Shown piece after piece: positions 8,653 to 21,382 of a stretch of 64,000 bases of DNA. The DNA is from an uncultured Microbacterium sp. (GTDB taxonomy: Bacteria > Actinomycetota > Actinomycetes > Actinomycetales > Microbacteriaceae), in NCBI GenBank assembly GCA_913774665.1, contig CAJYHN010000002.1, forward strand, positions 1 to 64,000, written 5' to 3'. A program made the translations under genes and the position numbers. The stretch's first letter is position 1. Each line of letters begins with the position of its first letter. Below the pieces are notes generated by a model, which was not told the origin of the DNA, searched no databases, and worked only from the letters and a program-made list of their open reading frames with translations.

Positions 8653-9252
8653 GTGCCTCTTCTCGCGCTGACCGGCGGCATCGCCTCGGGCAAGTCGACC
8701 ATCGCCGCCCTGCTCGCCGCACGCGGAGCCGTCGTCGTCGACGCCGACGCGATCGTGCGCGAGGTGCAGGCGCCGGGATCCCCGGTGCTCGCCGAGATCG
8801 AGCGCGAATTCGGGGCGGGGGTGATCCGCCCCGACGGCGCCTTGGATCGCCCCGCGCTCGGCGCGCTGGTGTTCGGTCACCCCGAGCGGCTCGCCGCGTT
8901 GAACGCCCTCGTGCATCCCGCGGTGCGCCGCGAGTCGGAGCGGCGGTTCGGTGAGGCGTTCGCGGCAGAGCCCACCGCGGTGGTCGTCTACGACGTCCCG
9001 CTGCTCGCGGAGGCTCGGGGCGGCGACGCGTGGGACCTCGTCGTCGTCGCACACGCCCCCGTCGAACAGCGGGTGCAGCGTCTCGTCCACGAGCGGGGGA
9101 TGACGGATGCCGAGGCTCGCGCCCGCATCGGATCGCAGGTCGGCGACGACGAGCGACTCGCGCTGGCCGACGTGGTGATCGACACGGCGACGACGATGGA
9201 CGAGACCCTCGCGCAGGTCGACCGGCTGTGGGAACGGGTCTCGGAGCGCTGA
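8653..9252 (+). CDS. coaE: dephospho-CoA kinase
   Basis: Catalyses the last step of coenzyme A synthesis, phosphorylating the 3'-OH of dephospho-CoA. The P-loop is LTGGIASGKST at residues 5-15, followed by a VVDADAIVREVQ stretch, VYDVPLLAE in the lid region and a conserved RIGSQ near the C-terminus. The GTG at 8653 gives the usual N-terminus (MPLLALTGG) and lies 6 bases after a CATCCT hexamer. An ATG at 8635 would add six residues and has a G-rich stretch upstream, so the start is uncertain. Length of about 199 residues is normal. It precedes uvrB, as in many actinobacteria. Confidence 0.9.
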   Translation: MPLLALTGGIASGKSTIAALLAARGAVVVDADAIVREVQAPGSPVLAEIEREFGAGVIRPDGALDRPALGALVFGHPERLAALNALVHPAVRRESERRFGEAFAAEPTAVVVYDVPLLAEARGGDAWDLVVVAHAPVEQRVQRLVHERGMTDAEARARIGSQVGDDERLALADVVIDTATTMDETLAQVDRLWERVSER

Positions 9253-9330
9253 AGCCGCTCGGACGGCCGTCCCGCCGTTCGCGCTCGCCCACGGCGAACG
9301 CAACCCGACCCCGATGTCGGAGGCCCCGCC

Positions 9331-9336
9331 TACGCT
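9331..9336 (+). promoter_or_regulatory. -10 element TACGCT of uvrB, leaderless type
   Basis: TACGCT ends exactly 6 bases before the uvrB ATG at 9343, with no ribosome-binding site. Confidence 0.6.
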
Positions 9337-9342
9337 GGAAGC

Positions 9343-11412
9343 ATGCAGGCCACGCGCTCCGTCCGTCCCTTCGAGGTCATCAGCGAGTACTCCCCCTCGG
9401 GCGACCAGCCACAGGCGATCGCCGATCTCGCGGGGCGCATCAACGCCGGTGAGACCGACGTCGTGCTGCTGGGTGCCACGGGTACCGGCAAGTCGGCGAC
9501 GACGGCCTGGCTCGTCGAGCAGGTCCAGCGCCCCACGCTCGTGCTCGCGCACAACAAGACGCTGGCGGCCCAGTTGGCGAACGAGTTCCGCGAGCTCATG
9601 CCCAACAACGCCGTCGAGTACTTCGTCTCGTACTACGACTACTACCAGCCCGAGGCCTACGTTCCGCAGACGGACACCTTCATCGAGAAGGACAGCTCGA
9701 TCAACGCCGAGGTGGAGCGTCTTCGACACTCGACGACCAACTCGCTGCTCTCGCGTCGCGACGTCGTGGTGGTGTCGACGGTCTCGTGCATCTACGGCCT
9801 CGGCGCGCCGGAGGAGTACCTCCGCGCGATGGTGGCTCTGCAGGTGGGGGAGCGGTACGACCGCGACGCCCTCATCCGCAAGTTCATCTCGATGCAGTAC
9901 AACCGCAACGACGTCGACTTCTCGCGCGGAAACTTCCGCGTGCGCGGCGACACGATCGAGATCATCCCGGTGTACGAGGAGTACGCCATCCGCATCGAGA
10001 TGTTCGGCGACGAGATCGAGGCCCTGTACCTTCTCCACCCCCTGACGGGCGATGTGATCGAGAAGATGGACTCCGTGCCGATCTTCCCCGCGTCGCACTA
10101 CGTCGCCGGGACCGAGACGGTTCAGCGCGCGATCGGAACGATCGAGCACGAACTCGAAGAGCGTCTGAAGGAGTTCGAGGCGCAGGGCAAGCTGCTCGAG
10201 GCGCAGCGCCTGCGCATGCGCACCACCTTCGACCTCGAGATGCTGCAGCAGCTCGGGTTCTGCTCGGGCATCGAGAACTACTCCCGGCACATGGACGGCC
10301 GGATGCCGGGCGACCCGCCGCACACCCTGCTCGACTTCTTCCCCGATGACTTCTTGCTCGTCATCGACGAGTCCCACGTGACCGTCCCGCAGATCGGGGC
10401 GATGTACGAGGGCGACGCCTCGCGCAAGCGCACTCTGGTCGAGCACGGTTTCCGCCTGCCGAGCGCGATGGACAACCGCCCGCTGCGCTGGGACGAGTTC
10501 AAAGAGCGCGTCGGCCAGACGGTGTACCTGTCGGCGACGCCGGGCCGCTACGAGATGGGCATCGCCGACGGCGTGGTCGAGCAGATCATCCGTCCCACCG
10601 GTCTCGTCGACCCCGAGATCATCGTGAAGCCCTCGAAGGGGCAGATCGACGACCTGCTCGAAGAGATCCGCGTTCGCGTGGAGCGCGACGAGCGCGTGCT
10701 CGTCACCACCCTCACGAAGAAGATGGCGGAGGAGCTCACCGACTTCCTCGGCGAGCACGGGGTCCGCGTGCGGTATCTGCACTCCGATGTCGACACGCTG
10801 CGCCGCGTCGAGCTGCTCACCGAACTGCGGGCCGGCGTCTACGACGTGCTGGTGGGCATCAACCTGCTGCGCGAGGGTCTTGACCTTCCGGAGGTCTCGC
10901 TGGTGTCGATCCTCGATGCCGACAAGGAGGGGTTCCTGCGCAGCGGCACCTCGCTCATCCAGACCATCGGTCGCGCGGCGCGAAACGTCTCGGGCGAGGT
11001 GCACATGTACGCCGACAAGATGACCGACTCGATGACCAAGGCCATCGAAGAGACCGAGCGTCGTCGCGAGAAGCAGATCGCCTACAACCGCGAGCACGGT
11101 ATCGACCCGCAGCCGCTGCGCAAGAAGATCGCCGACATCACCGAGGTCCTCAACCGCGAGGCGTCCGACACGAAGAACCTGCTGGCGCGCAACGACAAAT
11201 CCGGCAAGGGCAAGTCGCCCACGCCGTCCCTGCGCCGCACCGGTATCGCGGCTGAGGGCGCGGATCAGCTCGAGTCCACGATCGCGGATCTCACGCAGCA
11301 GATGCTCGCGGCCGCGGCCGAGCTCAAGTTCGAGCTCGCCGGGCGCCTGCGCGACGAGGTTCAGGACATGAAGAAGGAGTTGCGCGCCATGGAGCGCGCC
11401 GGTCACGCCTGA
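9343..11412 (+). CDS. uvrB: UvrABC excinuclease subunit B
   Basis: The damage-verifying helicase-like subunit of nucleotide excision repair, loaded by UvrA and partnered by UvrC for incision. 689 residues, normal length. The Walker A motif GATGTGKS is at residues 44-51. The beta-hairpin region with [10 protein letters not shown], the DESH box and the C-terminal helicase motifs ([19 protein letters not shown]) are all present. The UVR domain that binds UvrC is at the extreme C-terminus ([12 protein letters not shown]). uvrA and uvrC lie about 1 kb downstream, separated by the ohrR locus. Confidence 0.97.
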   Translation: MQATRSVRPFEVISEYSPSGDQPQAIADLAGRINAGETDVVLLGATGTGKSATTAWLVEQVQRPTLVLAHNKTLAAQLANEFRELMPNNAVEYFVSYYDYYQPEAYVPQTDTFIEKDSSINAEVERLRHSTTNSLLSRRDVVVVSTVSCIYGLGAPEEYLRAMVALQVGERYDRDALIRKFISMQYNRNDVDFSRGNFRVRGDTIEIIPVYEEYAIRIEMFGDEIEALYLLHPLTGDVIEKMDSVPIFPASHYVAGTETVQRAIGTIEHELEERLKEFEAQGKLLEAQRLRMRTTFDLEMLQQLGFCSGIENYSRHMDGRMPGDPPHTLLDFFPDDFLLVIDESHVTVPQIGAMYEGDASRKRTLVEHGFRLPSAMDNRPLRWDEFKERVGQTVYLSATPGRYEMGIADGVVEQIIRPTGLVDPEIIVKPSKGQIDDLLEEIRVRVERDERVLVTTLTKKMAEELTDFLGEHGVRVRYLHSDVDTLRRVELLTELRAGVYDVLVGINLLREGLDLPEVSLVSILDADKEGFLRSGTSLIQTIGRAARNVSGEVHMYADKMTDSMTKAIEETERRREKQIAYNREHGIDPQPLRKKIADITEVLNREASDTKNLLARNDKSGKGKSPTPSLRRTGIAAEGADQLESTIADLTQQMLAAAAELKFELAGRLRDEVQDMKKELRAMERAGHA

Positions 11413-11490
11413 GCCCGATGGGGCCGCGGTGTGGGACGGGGTGACGCTCGCCGACGACTCCTGGGGTCGCGGATGCCGGGGGCCGGGGCG

Positions 11491-11550
11491 GAGGTCGGGG
11501 TGAACCCGGGGAGGTCGCGGTGAACCCGGCAAGGTCACGTGATGACCGGG
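11491..11550. repeat. 20-bp tandem array A, three units
   Basis: Units start at 11491, 11511 and 11531. The first two (GAGGTCGGGGTGAACCCGGG type) differ at two positions; the third is degenerate. The array is in the gap between uvrB and the convergent small gene, and leads into a second 20-bp array. Confidence 0.8.
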
Positions 11551-11560
11551 AGAGGCCGGT

Positions 11561-11656
11561 GCTCTACGAAGGAGGCGCGTGCTCTACGAAGGACGCGCGT
11601 GCTCTACAAAGGACGCGCGTGCTCTACGAAGGAGGCCCGTGCTCAACGAGAGACGC
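11561..11656. repeat. 20-bp tandem array B, about five units
   Basis: Units begin at 11561, 11581, 11601, 11621 and 11641. The consensus is GCTCTACGAAGGACGCGCGT; units 1-4 differ at one or two positions and unit 5 is degenerate. The period of 20 is shared with array A just upstream. There are no spacers, so this is not a CRISPR. Each unit holds an AAGGA-like stretch a few bases before GTG, which creates spurious short ORFs. Confidence 0.9.
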
Positions 11657-11672
11657 GGTTCCGCGCCGGAGA

Positions 11673-11909
11673 TCAGGGGCAGTGCAGGAGGGGCTTCGGT
11701 CCCGACCGGTCGACGGCGTGCTCGGACATCGCGTGACCGCACAGCGGACAGGGGCGCTCCGTGCGGACGGGCTCGGGGGTGTTCTCGTACGGGCCGACCG
11801 ACGCGGGGCCGGCGACGCGGATCAGACGCGTGTTGAGGTACTGGTACCAGCCGCCGGCGTCGCGGACGCGCTCGCGGAGAGGCGGGCGGTCGGCATCCCT
11901 TCGTGTCAT
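11673..11909 (-). CDS. small zinc-ribbon-like protein
   Basis: A 78-residue protein of unknown function. The C-terminal third has CPLCGHAMSEHAVDR and ends in HCP, giving a possible metal site of Cys/His residues. The middle has a WYQYLNTRLIRVAGPA stretch. I recognise the C-terminal pattern from short conserved actinobacterial proteins of unknown role. The ATG lies 5 bases from a palindromic operator shared with the divergent ohrR-type gene, so it is probably under that regulator. The open frame continues upstream into ohrR; ATG 11909 is chosen because it precedes the conserved part and lies next to the operator. Confidence 0.7.
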   Translation of the reverse strand: MTRRDADRPPLRERVRDAGGWYQYLNTRLIRVAGPASVGPYENTPEPVRTERPCPLCGHAMSEHAVDRSGPKPLLHCP

Positions 11910-11913
11910 GATA

Positions 11914-11927
11914 GTTAGTGTACTAAC
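11914..11927. promoter_or_regulatory. MarR/OhrR-type operator palindrome
   Basis: GTTAGTGTACTAAC is a perfect 6-bp inverted repeat with a 2-base centre, AT-rich in an otherwise GC-rich region. It sits between the divergent starts at 11909 and 11946. This size and spacing fit MarR-family sites, so the OhrR-like protein probably represses both genes from here. Confidence 0.75.
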
Positions 11928-11945
11928 GAATCGAGAGGTGCGCAC

Positions 11946-12374
11946 GTGGACGACCCCCTGAAGCTCGAGAATCAAGTGTGCTTCGCGCTGGTCACGGCCG
12001 CCCGGAACGTGGTGTCGATCTACCGTCCCGTCCTCGAGCCGCTCGGCCTGACGCACCCGCAGTACCTGGTGATGCTCGCGCTCTGGGAAGAGGCACCGCG
12101 CTCTCTCGGCGCTCTCGCCGTCGAACTCGCGATGGAGCCCGCCACGCTGTCACCGCTCGTCAAGCGCCTCGAGGCCCAGGGGAGGGTGGCACGTTCGCGG
12201 CGGGCCGACGACGAGCGCGTGCTCGACATCGCGCTGACGGATGAGGGTCGCGCTCTGCGCGCGGCCGCGCTCGAGGTTCCGGGCAAGATCATGGAGCGGG
12301 TCGGGGTCGACCTCGACGCGCTCCTGGCGCTGCGCGACGGTCTGGCCCCCTTCGCGGGGCCGATGCGCGACTGA
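11946..12374 (+). CDS. ohrR: OhrR-type MarR family regulator
   Basis: A 142-residue winged-helix regulator. The N-terminus LKLENQVCF aligns with the peroxide-sensing Cys15 region of Bacillus OhrR, placing the reactive Cys at residue 12. Of the tyrosines that stabilise the reduced Cys in Bacillus, the equivalent of Tyr29 is kept (Y26), Tyr40 is His37 and Tyr19 is Val16. The recognition helix region (MEPATLSPLVKRLEAQG) and the wing (SRRADDERVLDIALT) are typical. In the known family, organic peroxide oxidises the Cys and releases DNA. No ohr peroxidase gene is adjacent. The GTG start is supported by GAGAGG upstream and by the start of homology. Confidence 0.85.
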   Translation: MDDPLKLENQVCFALVTAARNVVSIYRPVLEPLGLTHPQYLVMLALWEEAPRSLGALAVELAMEPATLSPLVKRLEAQGRVARSRRADDERVLDIALTDEGRALRAAALEVPGKIMERVGVDLDALLALRDGLAPFAGPMRD

Positions 12375-12487
12375 CGTCCGGTCCCGGGCGATCGTCCGAA
12401 GCATCCGGGGCGCGACGCCACGGGGCCTGCACTTTCGCACATCCGTGCGCCCCGGGCGAACCCGGGGCCGATGTCGGAGGTCCGACC

Positions 12488-12493
12488 TAGACT
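12488..12493 (+). promoter_or_regulatory. -10 element TAGACT of uvrA, leaderless type
   Basis: TAGACT ends 6 bases before the uvrA GTG at 12500 and there is no ribosome-binding site. Confidence 0.6.
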
Positions 12494-12499
12494 TAACAG

Positions 12500-15469
<2,970 letters not shown>

Positions 15470-15471
15470 GC

Positions 15472-17415
15472 ATGGCATCCCGCGAACGGGTGTCGCACCT
15501 CGCGTACCGCCCCAAGGCCGGTGAGATCCCCACCAATCCGGGGGTCTACCGGTTCCGGGACGCCGAGGGGCGCGTGCTGTACGTCGGCAAGGCGAAGAAC
15601 CTGCGCGCGCGCCTGTCGAACTACTTCGCTCCGCTGCACTCGCTGCACGAGCGCACGCGTCGCATGGTCACGACGGCGGCGAGCGTGGAGTGGACGGTCG
15701 TGCCCAGCGACATCGACTCACTGCAGCTCGAGTACATGTGGATCAAGGAGTTCGATCCGCCCTTCAACGTCCGCTACAAGGACGACAAGTCCTATCCCTT
15801 CATGGCGATCACCCTCGCCGACGAGGCGCCGCGGGTGATCGTCACGCGCAACCCGAAGATCCGCGGCGCGAAGTACTTCGGGCCGTATCCCAAGGTGTGG
15901 GCGGTGCACGACACGATCGACCTGATGATCAAGGTCTTCCCGATCCGCACGTGCAGCGACTCGTCGTACAAGAAGGCGATGGCATCCGGGCGTCCCTGCT
16001 TCCCCGGTCAGATCGGGCGCTGCGGCGGTCCCTGCTCGATGAAGGTGACGATCGAGGAGCACCGCGCGATCGTCAACGACTTCGTCGCCTTCATGTCGGG
16101 CGGCGACCAGCGCTTTGCGCGCGAACTGACGTCTCGCATGAAAGAGGCGTCGGCGGCGATGGACTACGAGTCGGCCGCGCACTACCGCGACCGCCTGCAG
16201 GCCATCGACGCCGTGCTCGGCAAGAGCGCCCTCGTGCTGGCCTCCGACACAGATGCCGATCTCTTCGGCATCGCCGAAGACGAGCTCGCCGCGACCGTCC
16301 AGCACTTCGTGGTGCGCGGCGGACGCGTGCGCGGAGTCCGCGCCACCACCATCGAGAAAGAGATCGACATCTCCGGAGCCGATCTCGTCGACCAGGTGCT
16401 GCAGCGCACCTACGGAGACGCGGATGCCACCGACATCCCGCGTCAGGTGCTCGTGCCCGAGCTGCCCGACGACGCCGAACAGCTCGAGGACTGGCTGCGC
16501 GAGCGCCGGGGCCGCCCGGTGACCCTGCAGGTGGCCCAGCGGGGCCGCAAGGCCGACCTGCTGAAGACCGCGACGCTCAACGCGCAACAGGCCCTCATGT
16601 TGCACAAGACGCGCCGCACGAGCGACTACGTCGCCCGGTCGCAGGCCCTCACCGACCTGCAAGAGGCGCTCGGCATGACCGAGGCGCCCTTGCGCATCGA
16701 GTGTTTCGACATCTCGCACCTGTCGGGCACCAACGTGGTGGCATCCATGGTCGTGTTCGAGGACGGTCTTCCGCGCAAAGACCAGTACCGCTCCTTCGGC
16801 GTCGCCGAGACGACCGACGACACCGATTCGATGTACCAGGTGCTCAGTCGTCGGCTGGCGTACCTCGATCGGCCCGACGAGATCGAGCCCGAGACCATCG
16901 ACGGGGCGATCGTGGCCGATCCCGATTCCGAGGAGGCGACGGCCGACGGCGAGGTCGTCACGGCTCGCAAGAGGCCGCGCTTCGCCTACCGCCCGCAGCT
17001 GCTCGTGGTCGACGGCGGTCAACCCCAGGTCGCCGCCGCGGCCCGTGCCCTCGCCGACGCGGGGCACGAGGAGATCGCGCTGTGCGGCATCGCCAAGCGT
17101 CTCGAGGAGGTGTGGCTGCCGGGGGAGGAGTACCCGGTGATCCTCCCGCGCACCTCGGAGGCGCTGTACCTGCTGCAACGTCTGCGCGACGAGGCCCACC
17201 GCTTCGCGATCGTCCACCAGCGCAAGCGCCGCAAGCGCGACATCACGAGCGTGCTCACCGAGGTCCCCGGCCTCGGCGACACGCGCATCAAGGCGCTGCT
17301 GCGGCATTTCGGGTCGGTCTCGGCGTTGAAGAACGCCACGCCCGAAGAGATCATGGAGCTCCCCGGCATCGGGCCGACCCTCGCCGAGAACATCCACAGC
17401 CATCTAGCTCGGTAG
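15472..17415 (+). CDS. uvrC: UvrABC excinuclease subunit C
   Basis: The dual-incision nuclease of nucleotide excision repair, 647 residues. The N-terminal GIY-YIG domain (NPGVYRFRD...[10 protein letters not shown]) makes the 3' cut. A UVR domain ([20 protein letters not shown]) binds UvrB. The C-terminal RNase H-like domain ([12 protein letters not shown]) makes the 5' cut, followed by helix-hairpin-helix motifs ([18 protein letters not shown]). It starts 2 bases after the uvrA stop. Its TAG stop is the first half of a TAGGCT hexamer that may drive rapZ. Confidence 0.97.
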   Translation: MASRERVSHLAYRPKAGEIPTNPGVYRFRDAEGRVLYVGKAKNLRARLSNYFAPLHSLHERTRRMVTTAASVEWTVVPSDIDSLQLEYMWIKEFDPPFNVRYKDDKSYPFMAITLADEAPRVIVTRNPKIRGAKYFGPYPKVWAVHDTIDLMIKVFPIRTCSDSSYKKAMASGRPCFPGQIGRCGGPCSMKVTIEEHRAIVNDFVAFMSGGDQRFARELTSRMKEASAAMDYESAAHYRDRLQAIDAVLGKSALVLASDTDADLFGIAEDELAATVQHFVVRGGRVRGVRATTIEKEIDISGADLVDQVLQRTYGDADATDIPRQVLVPELPDDAEQLEDWLRERRGRPVTLQVAQRGRKADLLKTATLNAQQALMLHKTRRTSDYVARSQALTDLQEALGMTEAPLRIECFDISHLSGTNVVASMVVFEDGLPRKDQYRSFGVAETTDDTDSMYQVLSRRLAYLDRPDEIEPETIDGAIVADPDSEEATADGEVVTARKRPRFAYRPQLLVVDGGQPQVAAAARALADAGHEEIALCGIAKRLEEVWLPGEEYPVILPRTSEALYLLQRLRDEAHRFAIVHQRKRRKRDITSVLTEVPGLGDTRIKALLRHFGSVSALKNATPEEIMELPGIGPTLAENIHSHLAR

Positions 17416-17418
17416 GCT
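17413..17418 (+). promoter_or_regulatory. -10-like TAGGCT overlapping the uvrC stop codon
   Basis: The uvrC stop TAG is the first half of TAGGCT, which lies 28 bases before the rapZ ATG. A GGGAGG ribosome-binding site lies between, so this would be a leadered transcript. Confidence 0.4.
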
Positions 17419-17446
17419 GGACCGACACGACGGGAGGCGATCGCCC

Positions 17447-18328
17447 ATGGAACCGGCACGCGACGACGAGCCAGGCGAGGTGCTGATCGTCACGGGCATG
17501 TCGGGCGCCGGGCGATCCACGGTCGCCAACGCCCTCGAGGACCTCGATTGGTACGTGGTCGACAACCTCCCCCCGCGCATGCTGCGACCGCTTCTCGAAC
17601 TCACGGAGCTCGCCGGTGGGGCGGTTCCGCGCGTCGCGGTCGTGGTCGACGTCCGCGGCCGATCGCTCTTCGGCGACCTCCCCGAGGCCATGCGCACCCT
17701 GCAGGCGAACCGGCAGGTGCGGGTGGTGTTCCTGGATGCCAGTGACGCGGTGCTCGTGCGCAGGTTCGAGGCGGTGCGCCGGCCGCACCCCCTGCAGCAC
17801 GACGGCACGATCCTGGACGGCATCCGTCGCGAGCGGGAGAGGCTGGCTCGCGTCCGCGAGGCCGCCGATGTCGTGATCGACACCTCCGCCCTGAACGTCC
17901 ACCAGTTGTCGTTGCGCGCGGTCGAATTGTTCGGCGAAGAGGGTGCCGCGCGCCACACCGTCACGCTGATGAGTTTCGGGTTCAAGTACGGCCTGCCGCC
18001 GGACGTCGATCTCGTCGCGGACATGCGCTTCCTGCCGAACCCGTTCTGGAACGACGATCTGCGCGCGCTCACCGGTGAAGATTCCCGCGTGCGGGAATAC
18101 GTGCTGGGTCAGCAGGGCGCGGCGGAGTTCCTCGACGCGTACGCGGCAGCGCTGGGCCCTGTGATGGAGGGGTATCAGCGCGAGAACAAGCGGCATTCCG
18201 TCGTGGCTGTGGGCTGCACGGGGGGCAAGCATCGATCGGTGGTGATGGCCCGGGAGTTGGCTGCACGTCTGTCCGATGTGCCCGGGGTGGCCGTCCGTGT
18301 GGCTCACCGCGACCTCGGTCGCGAGTAG
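17447..18328 (+). CDS. rapZ: RapZ family nucleotide-binding protein
   Basis: A 293-residue P-loop protein. The Walker A is GMSGAGRST, with Arg where many families have Lys; I recall the same variant in other actinobacterial members. The YVVDNLPP signature, the [24 protein letters not shown] core and the C-terminal [10 protein letters not shown] loop are all characteristic. In Escherichia coli RapZ is an RNase adaptor for a glmS-regulating small RNA; in actinobacteria the role is less clear, and links to cell-wall precursor control are inference. It sits between uvrC and whiA as usual, but the YvcK/CuvA gene normally found between rapZ and whiA is absent. Confidence 0.93.
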   Translation: MEPARDDEPGEVLIVTGMSGAGRSTVANALEDLDWYVVDNLPPRMLRPLLELTELAGGAVPRVAVVVDVRGRSLFGDLPEAMRTLQANRQVRVVFLDASDAVLVRRFEAVRRPHPLQHDGTILDGIRRERERLARVREAADVVIDTSALNVHQLSLRAVELFGEEGAARHTVTLMSFGFKYGLPPDVDLVADMRFLPNPFWNDDLRALTGEDSRVREYVLGQQGAAEFLDAYAAALGPVMEGYQRENKRHSVVAVGCTGGKHRSVVMARELAARLSDVPGVAVRVAHRDLGRE

Positions 18329-18331
18329 GCT
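18326..18331 (+). promoter_or_regulatory. -10-like TAGGCT overlapping the rapZ stop codon
   Basis: The rapZ TAG stop is the first half of TAGGCT. It lies 37 bases upstream of the whiA GTG, which has its own GAGGAGA ribosome-binding site. Confidence 0.4.
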
Positions 18332-18368
18332 GTACCGTCGTCCCCGCAGCCCCCACCCGAGGAGAACC

Positions 18369-19346
18369 GTGCCGCTGACCGCCGACGTGAAGGCCGAACT
18401 CATCACCGTTCGCGACCCGCGCCCGACCGCGCGCGTCGCCGAGCTGACGGCCCTCCTGCGCTTCTCCGGCGGTCTGCACTCCATCGCCAACCGCGTCGCG
18501 GTCGAAGCCGAACTCGACTCCGACATCCTCGCGCGCCGCGTGGCCCGCGACCTCATGGAGCTGTACGGCGTCCGTCCTGAACTGCACCACGTGCAGGGCT
18601 CCGGTGGGCGCGCGGGCGGCCTCTACGCGGTGCGCGTGATCGAGGCGGGCGAGACCCTCGCGCGGCAGACGGGACTCCTCGACCAGCGCCGTCGGCCCGT
18701 GCGTGGGCTGCCGAACAAGCTCACCACCGGTTCGCGTCCCGACCTGAGCGCCATCTGGCGCGGAGCGTTCCTGGCCGCCGGAACCCTGAGCGACCCCGGT
18801 CGTTCCGCGGCCCTCGAGATCTCGTGCCCCTCGTCGGAGGCGGCGATGGCGCTCGTGGGCGCGGGCCACCGCATCGGCATCCCCGCCAAGGCCCGCGAGG
18901 TGCGCGGAGTGCCGCGCGTCGTCGTCCGCGACGGCGAGGCGATCCGCGGAGCCCTGTACGAGATGGGCGCCCGCCGCACCGCGGGGGAGTGGGACCAGAT
19001 GCGCCAGCGCCGCGAGGTGCGGGCCGGGGTCAACCGTCTCGTGAACTTCGACGACGCGAACCTCCGCCGCTCCGCTCAGGCCGCCGTCGCCGCGTGCGCG
19101 CGCGTCGAGCGCGCTCTCGAGATCCTCGGCGACGAGGTTCCCGCGCACCTTCAGCAGGCGGGCGAGCTGCGCTTGGCGCACCGCGACGCCAGCCTCGACG
19201 AGCTCGGCCACCACGCCGACCCGCCCCTCACCAAGGACGCCGTCGCCGGCCGGATCCGGCGCCTCCTCGCCATGGCCGACAAGAAGGCCGACGTCGAGGG
19301 CATCCCGGGGACCGAGGCTGCTGTTCCCGTGGGCGCCGAGGACTGA
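18369..19346 (+). CDS. whiA: WhiA family DNA-binding regulator
   Basis: A 325-residue WhiA. The N-terminal LAGLIDADG-like homing-endonuclease fold lacks nuclease residues, as in the family. The C-terminal helix-turn-helix is seen as [14 protein letters not shown]...[17 protein letters not shown]. In Streptomyces WhiA works with WhiB on sporulation septation genes; in non-sporulating actinobacteria and Firmicutes it affects cell division and chromosome segregation. GTG 18369 is chosen because GAGGAGA lies 5-10 bases upstream and homology starts there; the frame extends to 18276 inside rapZ. Confidence 0.93.
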   Translation: MPLTADVKAELITVRDPRPTARVAELTALLRFSGGLHSIANRVAVEAELDSDILARRVARDLMELYGVRPELHHVQGSGGRAGGLYAVRVIEAGETLARQTGLLDQRRRPVRGLPNKLTTGSRPDLSAIWRGAFLAAGTLSDPGRSAALEISCPSSEAAMALVGAGHRIGIPAKAREVRGVPRVVVRDGEAIRGALYEMGARRTAGEWDQMRQRREVRAGVNRLVNFDDANLRRSAQAAVAACARVERALEILGDEVPAHLQQAGELRLAHRDASLDELGHHADPPLTKDAVAGRIRRLLAMADKKADVEGIPGTEAAVPVGAED

Positions 19347-19635
19347 GTCCGGGTGGGATGCCGACATCGGCGGCGTCCCTGAGCCCACTGTCGGTCCTCT
19401 GGATCCCCCGAGCCGCAGAGACCTTCACGGGCGTCGCTCCTCGGGACCGCGCGCGTCACGGCATCCATCGCCCTCCGACGCGCCCGGGCGTTTATCTTCC
19501 GTCATTCGGGGAAGCAACCCCGGTGCGCCGTGGTTACCCGTCAGTAGGATGACATCGTCACCCTCGCTGCTCGATTCCTCGGCACGTCGTCTCGGCGAAG
19601 AGGTTTCGGCAGCGCCCGATTCGGAAGTTGAGATC
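19347..19635 (+). other. 289-base gap between whiA and sodA
   Basis: No convincing gene or hairpin is present. A TAGGAT hexamer at 19545-19550 is a candidate -10 for sodA and would give a leader of about 80 bases. Two copies of the GGATGCC/GGCATCC word occur here. The ORF that extends upstream of sodA from 19549 has no conserved residues. Confidence 0.5.
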
Positions 19636-20262
19636 ATGGCGAAGTACACGCTGCCCGAACTGCCCTACGACTACTCCGCGCTGGAGCCGCACATCAGCGC
19701 GACCATCATGGAGCTGCACCACAGCAAGCACCACCAGACGTACGTCAACGGGGCGAACACGACCCTCGACCTGCTCGCCGAAGCGCGCGAGAAGGGCGAT
19801 TTCGCCAACATCAACCGCCTGCAGAAGGACCTCGCGTTCAACCTCGGCGGTCACACGAACCACTCGATCTTCTGGACGAACCTCTCGCCCAACGGCGGCG
19901 ACAAGCCCACCGGCGACCTCGAGTCCGCGATCGACGACCAGTTCGGCTCGTTCGACGCCTTCCGCGCGCAGTTCACCGCCGCCGCCCTCGGCGTGCAGGG
20001 CTCTGGCTGGGCGGGTCTGTTCTGGGACTCGATCGGTGAGAACCTCGTCATCCAGCAGTTCTTCGACCAGCAGGGTCAGATCGTCGCGGGCACCGTTCCG
20101 CTGCTGCTCCTCGACGTCTGGGAGCACGCGTACTACCTCGACTACAAGAACGTGCGCGCCGACTACGTGAAGGCGTTCTGGAACATCGCCAACTGGGCCG
20201 ACGCCCAGGACCGCTTCGCCGCCGCCCGAGAGAAGACCTCGGGTCTGCTGGTACTGTCGTAA
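19636..20262 (+). CDS. sodA: superoxide dismutase, Mn/Fe type
   Basis: A 208-residue iron/manganese superoxide dismutase converting superoxide to peroxide and oxygen. Metal ligands are recognisable as H28 ([13 protein letters not shown]), the second His of [10 protein letters not shown], and the Asp and His of DVWEHAYY. The GGH glycine and a Gln-rich FFDQQGQ outer-sphere position lean towards Mn or cambialistic use, which cannot be settled by eye. ATG 19636 gives the usual [14 protein letters not shown]-terminus; the 29 residues upstream in frame are not conserved. It is monocistronic and closed by a 15-bp hairpin. Confidence 0.93.
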   Translation: MAKYTLPELPYDYSALEPHISATIMELHHSKHHQTYVNGANTTLDLLAEAREKGDFANINRLQKDLAFNLGGHTNHSIFWTNLSPNGGDKPTGDLESAIDDQFGSFDAFRAQFTAAALGVQGSGWAGLFWDSIGENLVIQQFFDQQGQIVAGTVPLLLLDVWEHAYYLDYKNVRADYVKAFWNIANWADAQDRFAAAREKTSGLLVLS

Positions 20263-20269
20263 ACGGTGC

Positions 20270-20301
20270 GGCGTCCCGGTGGGGCACCCCACCGGGACGC
20301 C
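20270..20301 (+). terminator. sodA terminator hairpin
   Basis: A 15-bp perfect inverted repeat (20270-20284 with 20287-20301), so the innermost pairs probably open as the loop. A weak GTTGT tail follows. Confidence 0.85.
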
Positions 20302-20350
20302 GTTGTCCGCCAGCGAACACCGCAATCACGCGCTTCTCGCGCACAACTGA

Positions 20351-21376
<1,026 letters not shown>

Positions 21377-21382
21377 CCCTCC

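Noticed and set aside
8182-11538. A single 1118-codon minus-strand protein
   Set aside because: Only its last 123 residues are a real gene (the receiver); the rest is antisense to coaE and uvrB.
11491-11656. CRISPR-like array
   Set aside because: The 20-bp units are directly abutting with no unique spacers and no cas genes nearby.
11520-11918. Plus-strand ORFs through the 20-bp repeats (VLYEGG-type repeats)
   Set aside because: They arise because the repeat contains AAGGA-GTG-like units; the downstream part is antisense to the zinc-ribbon gene and the frames are not shared.
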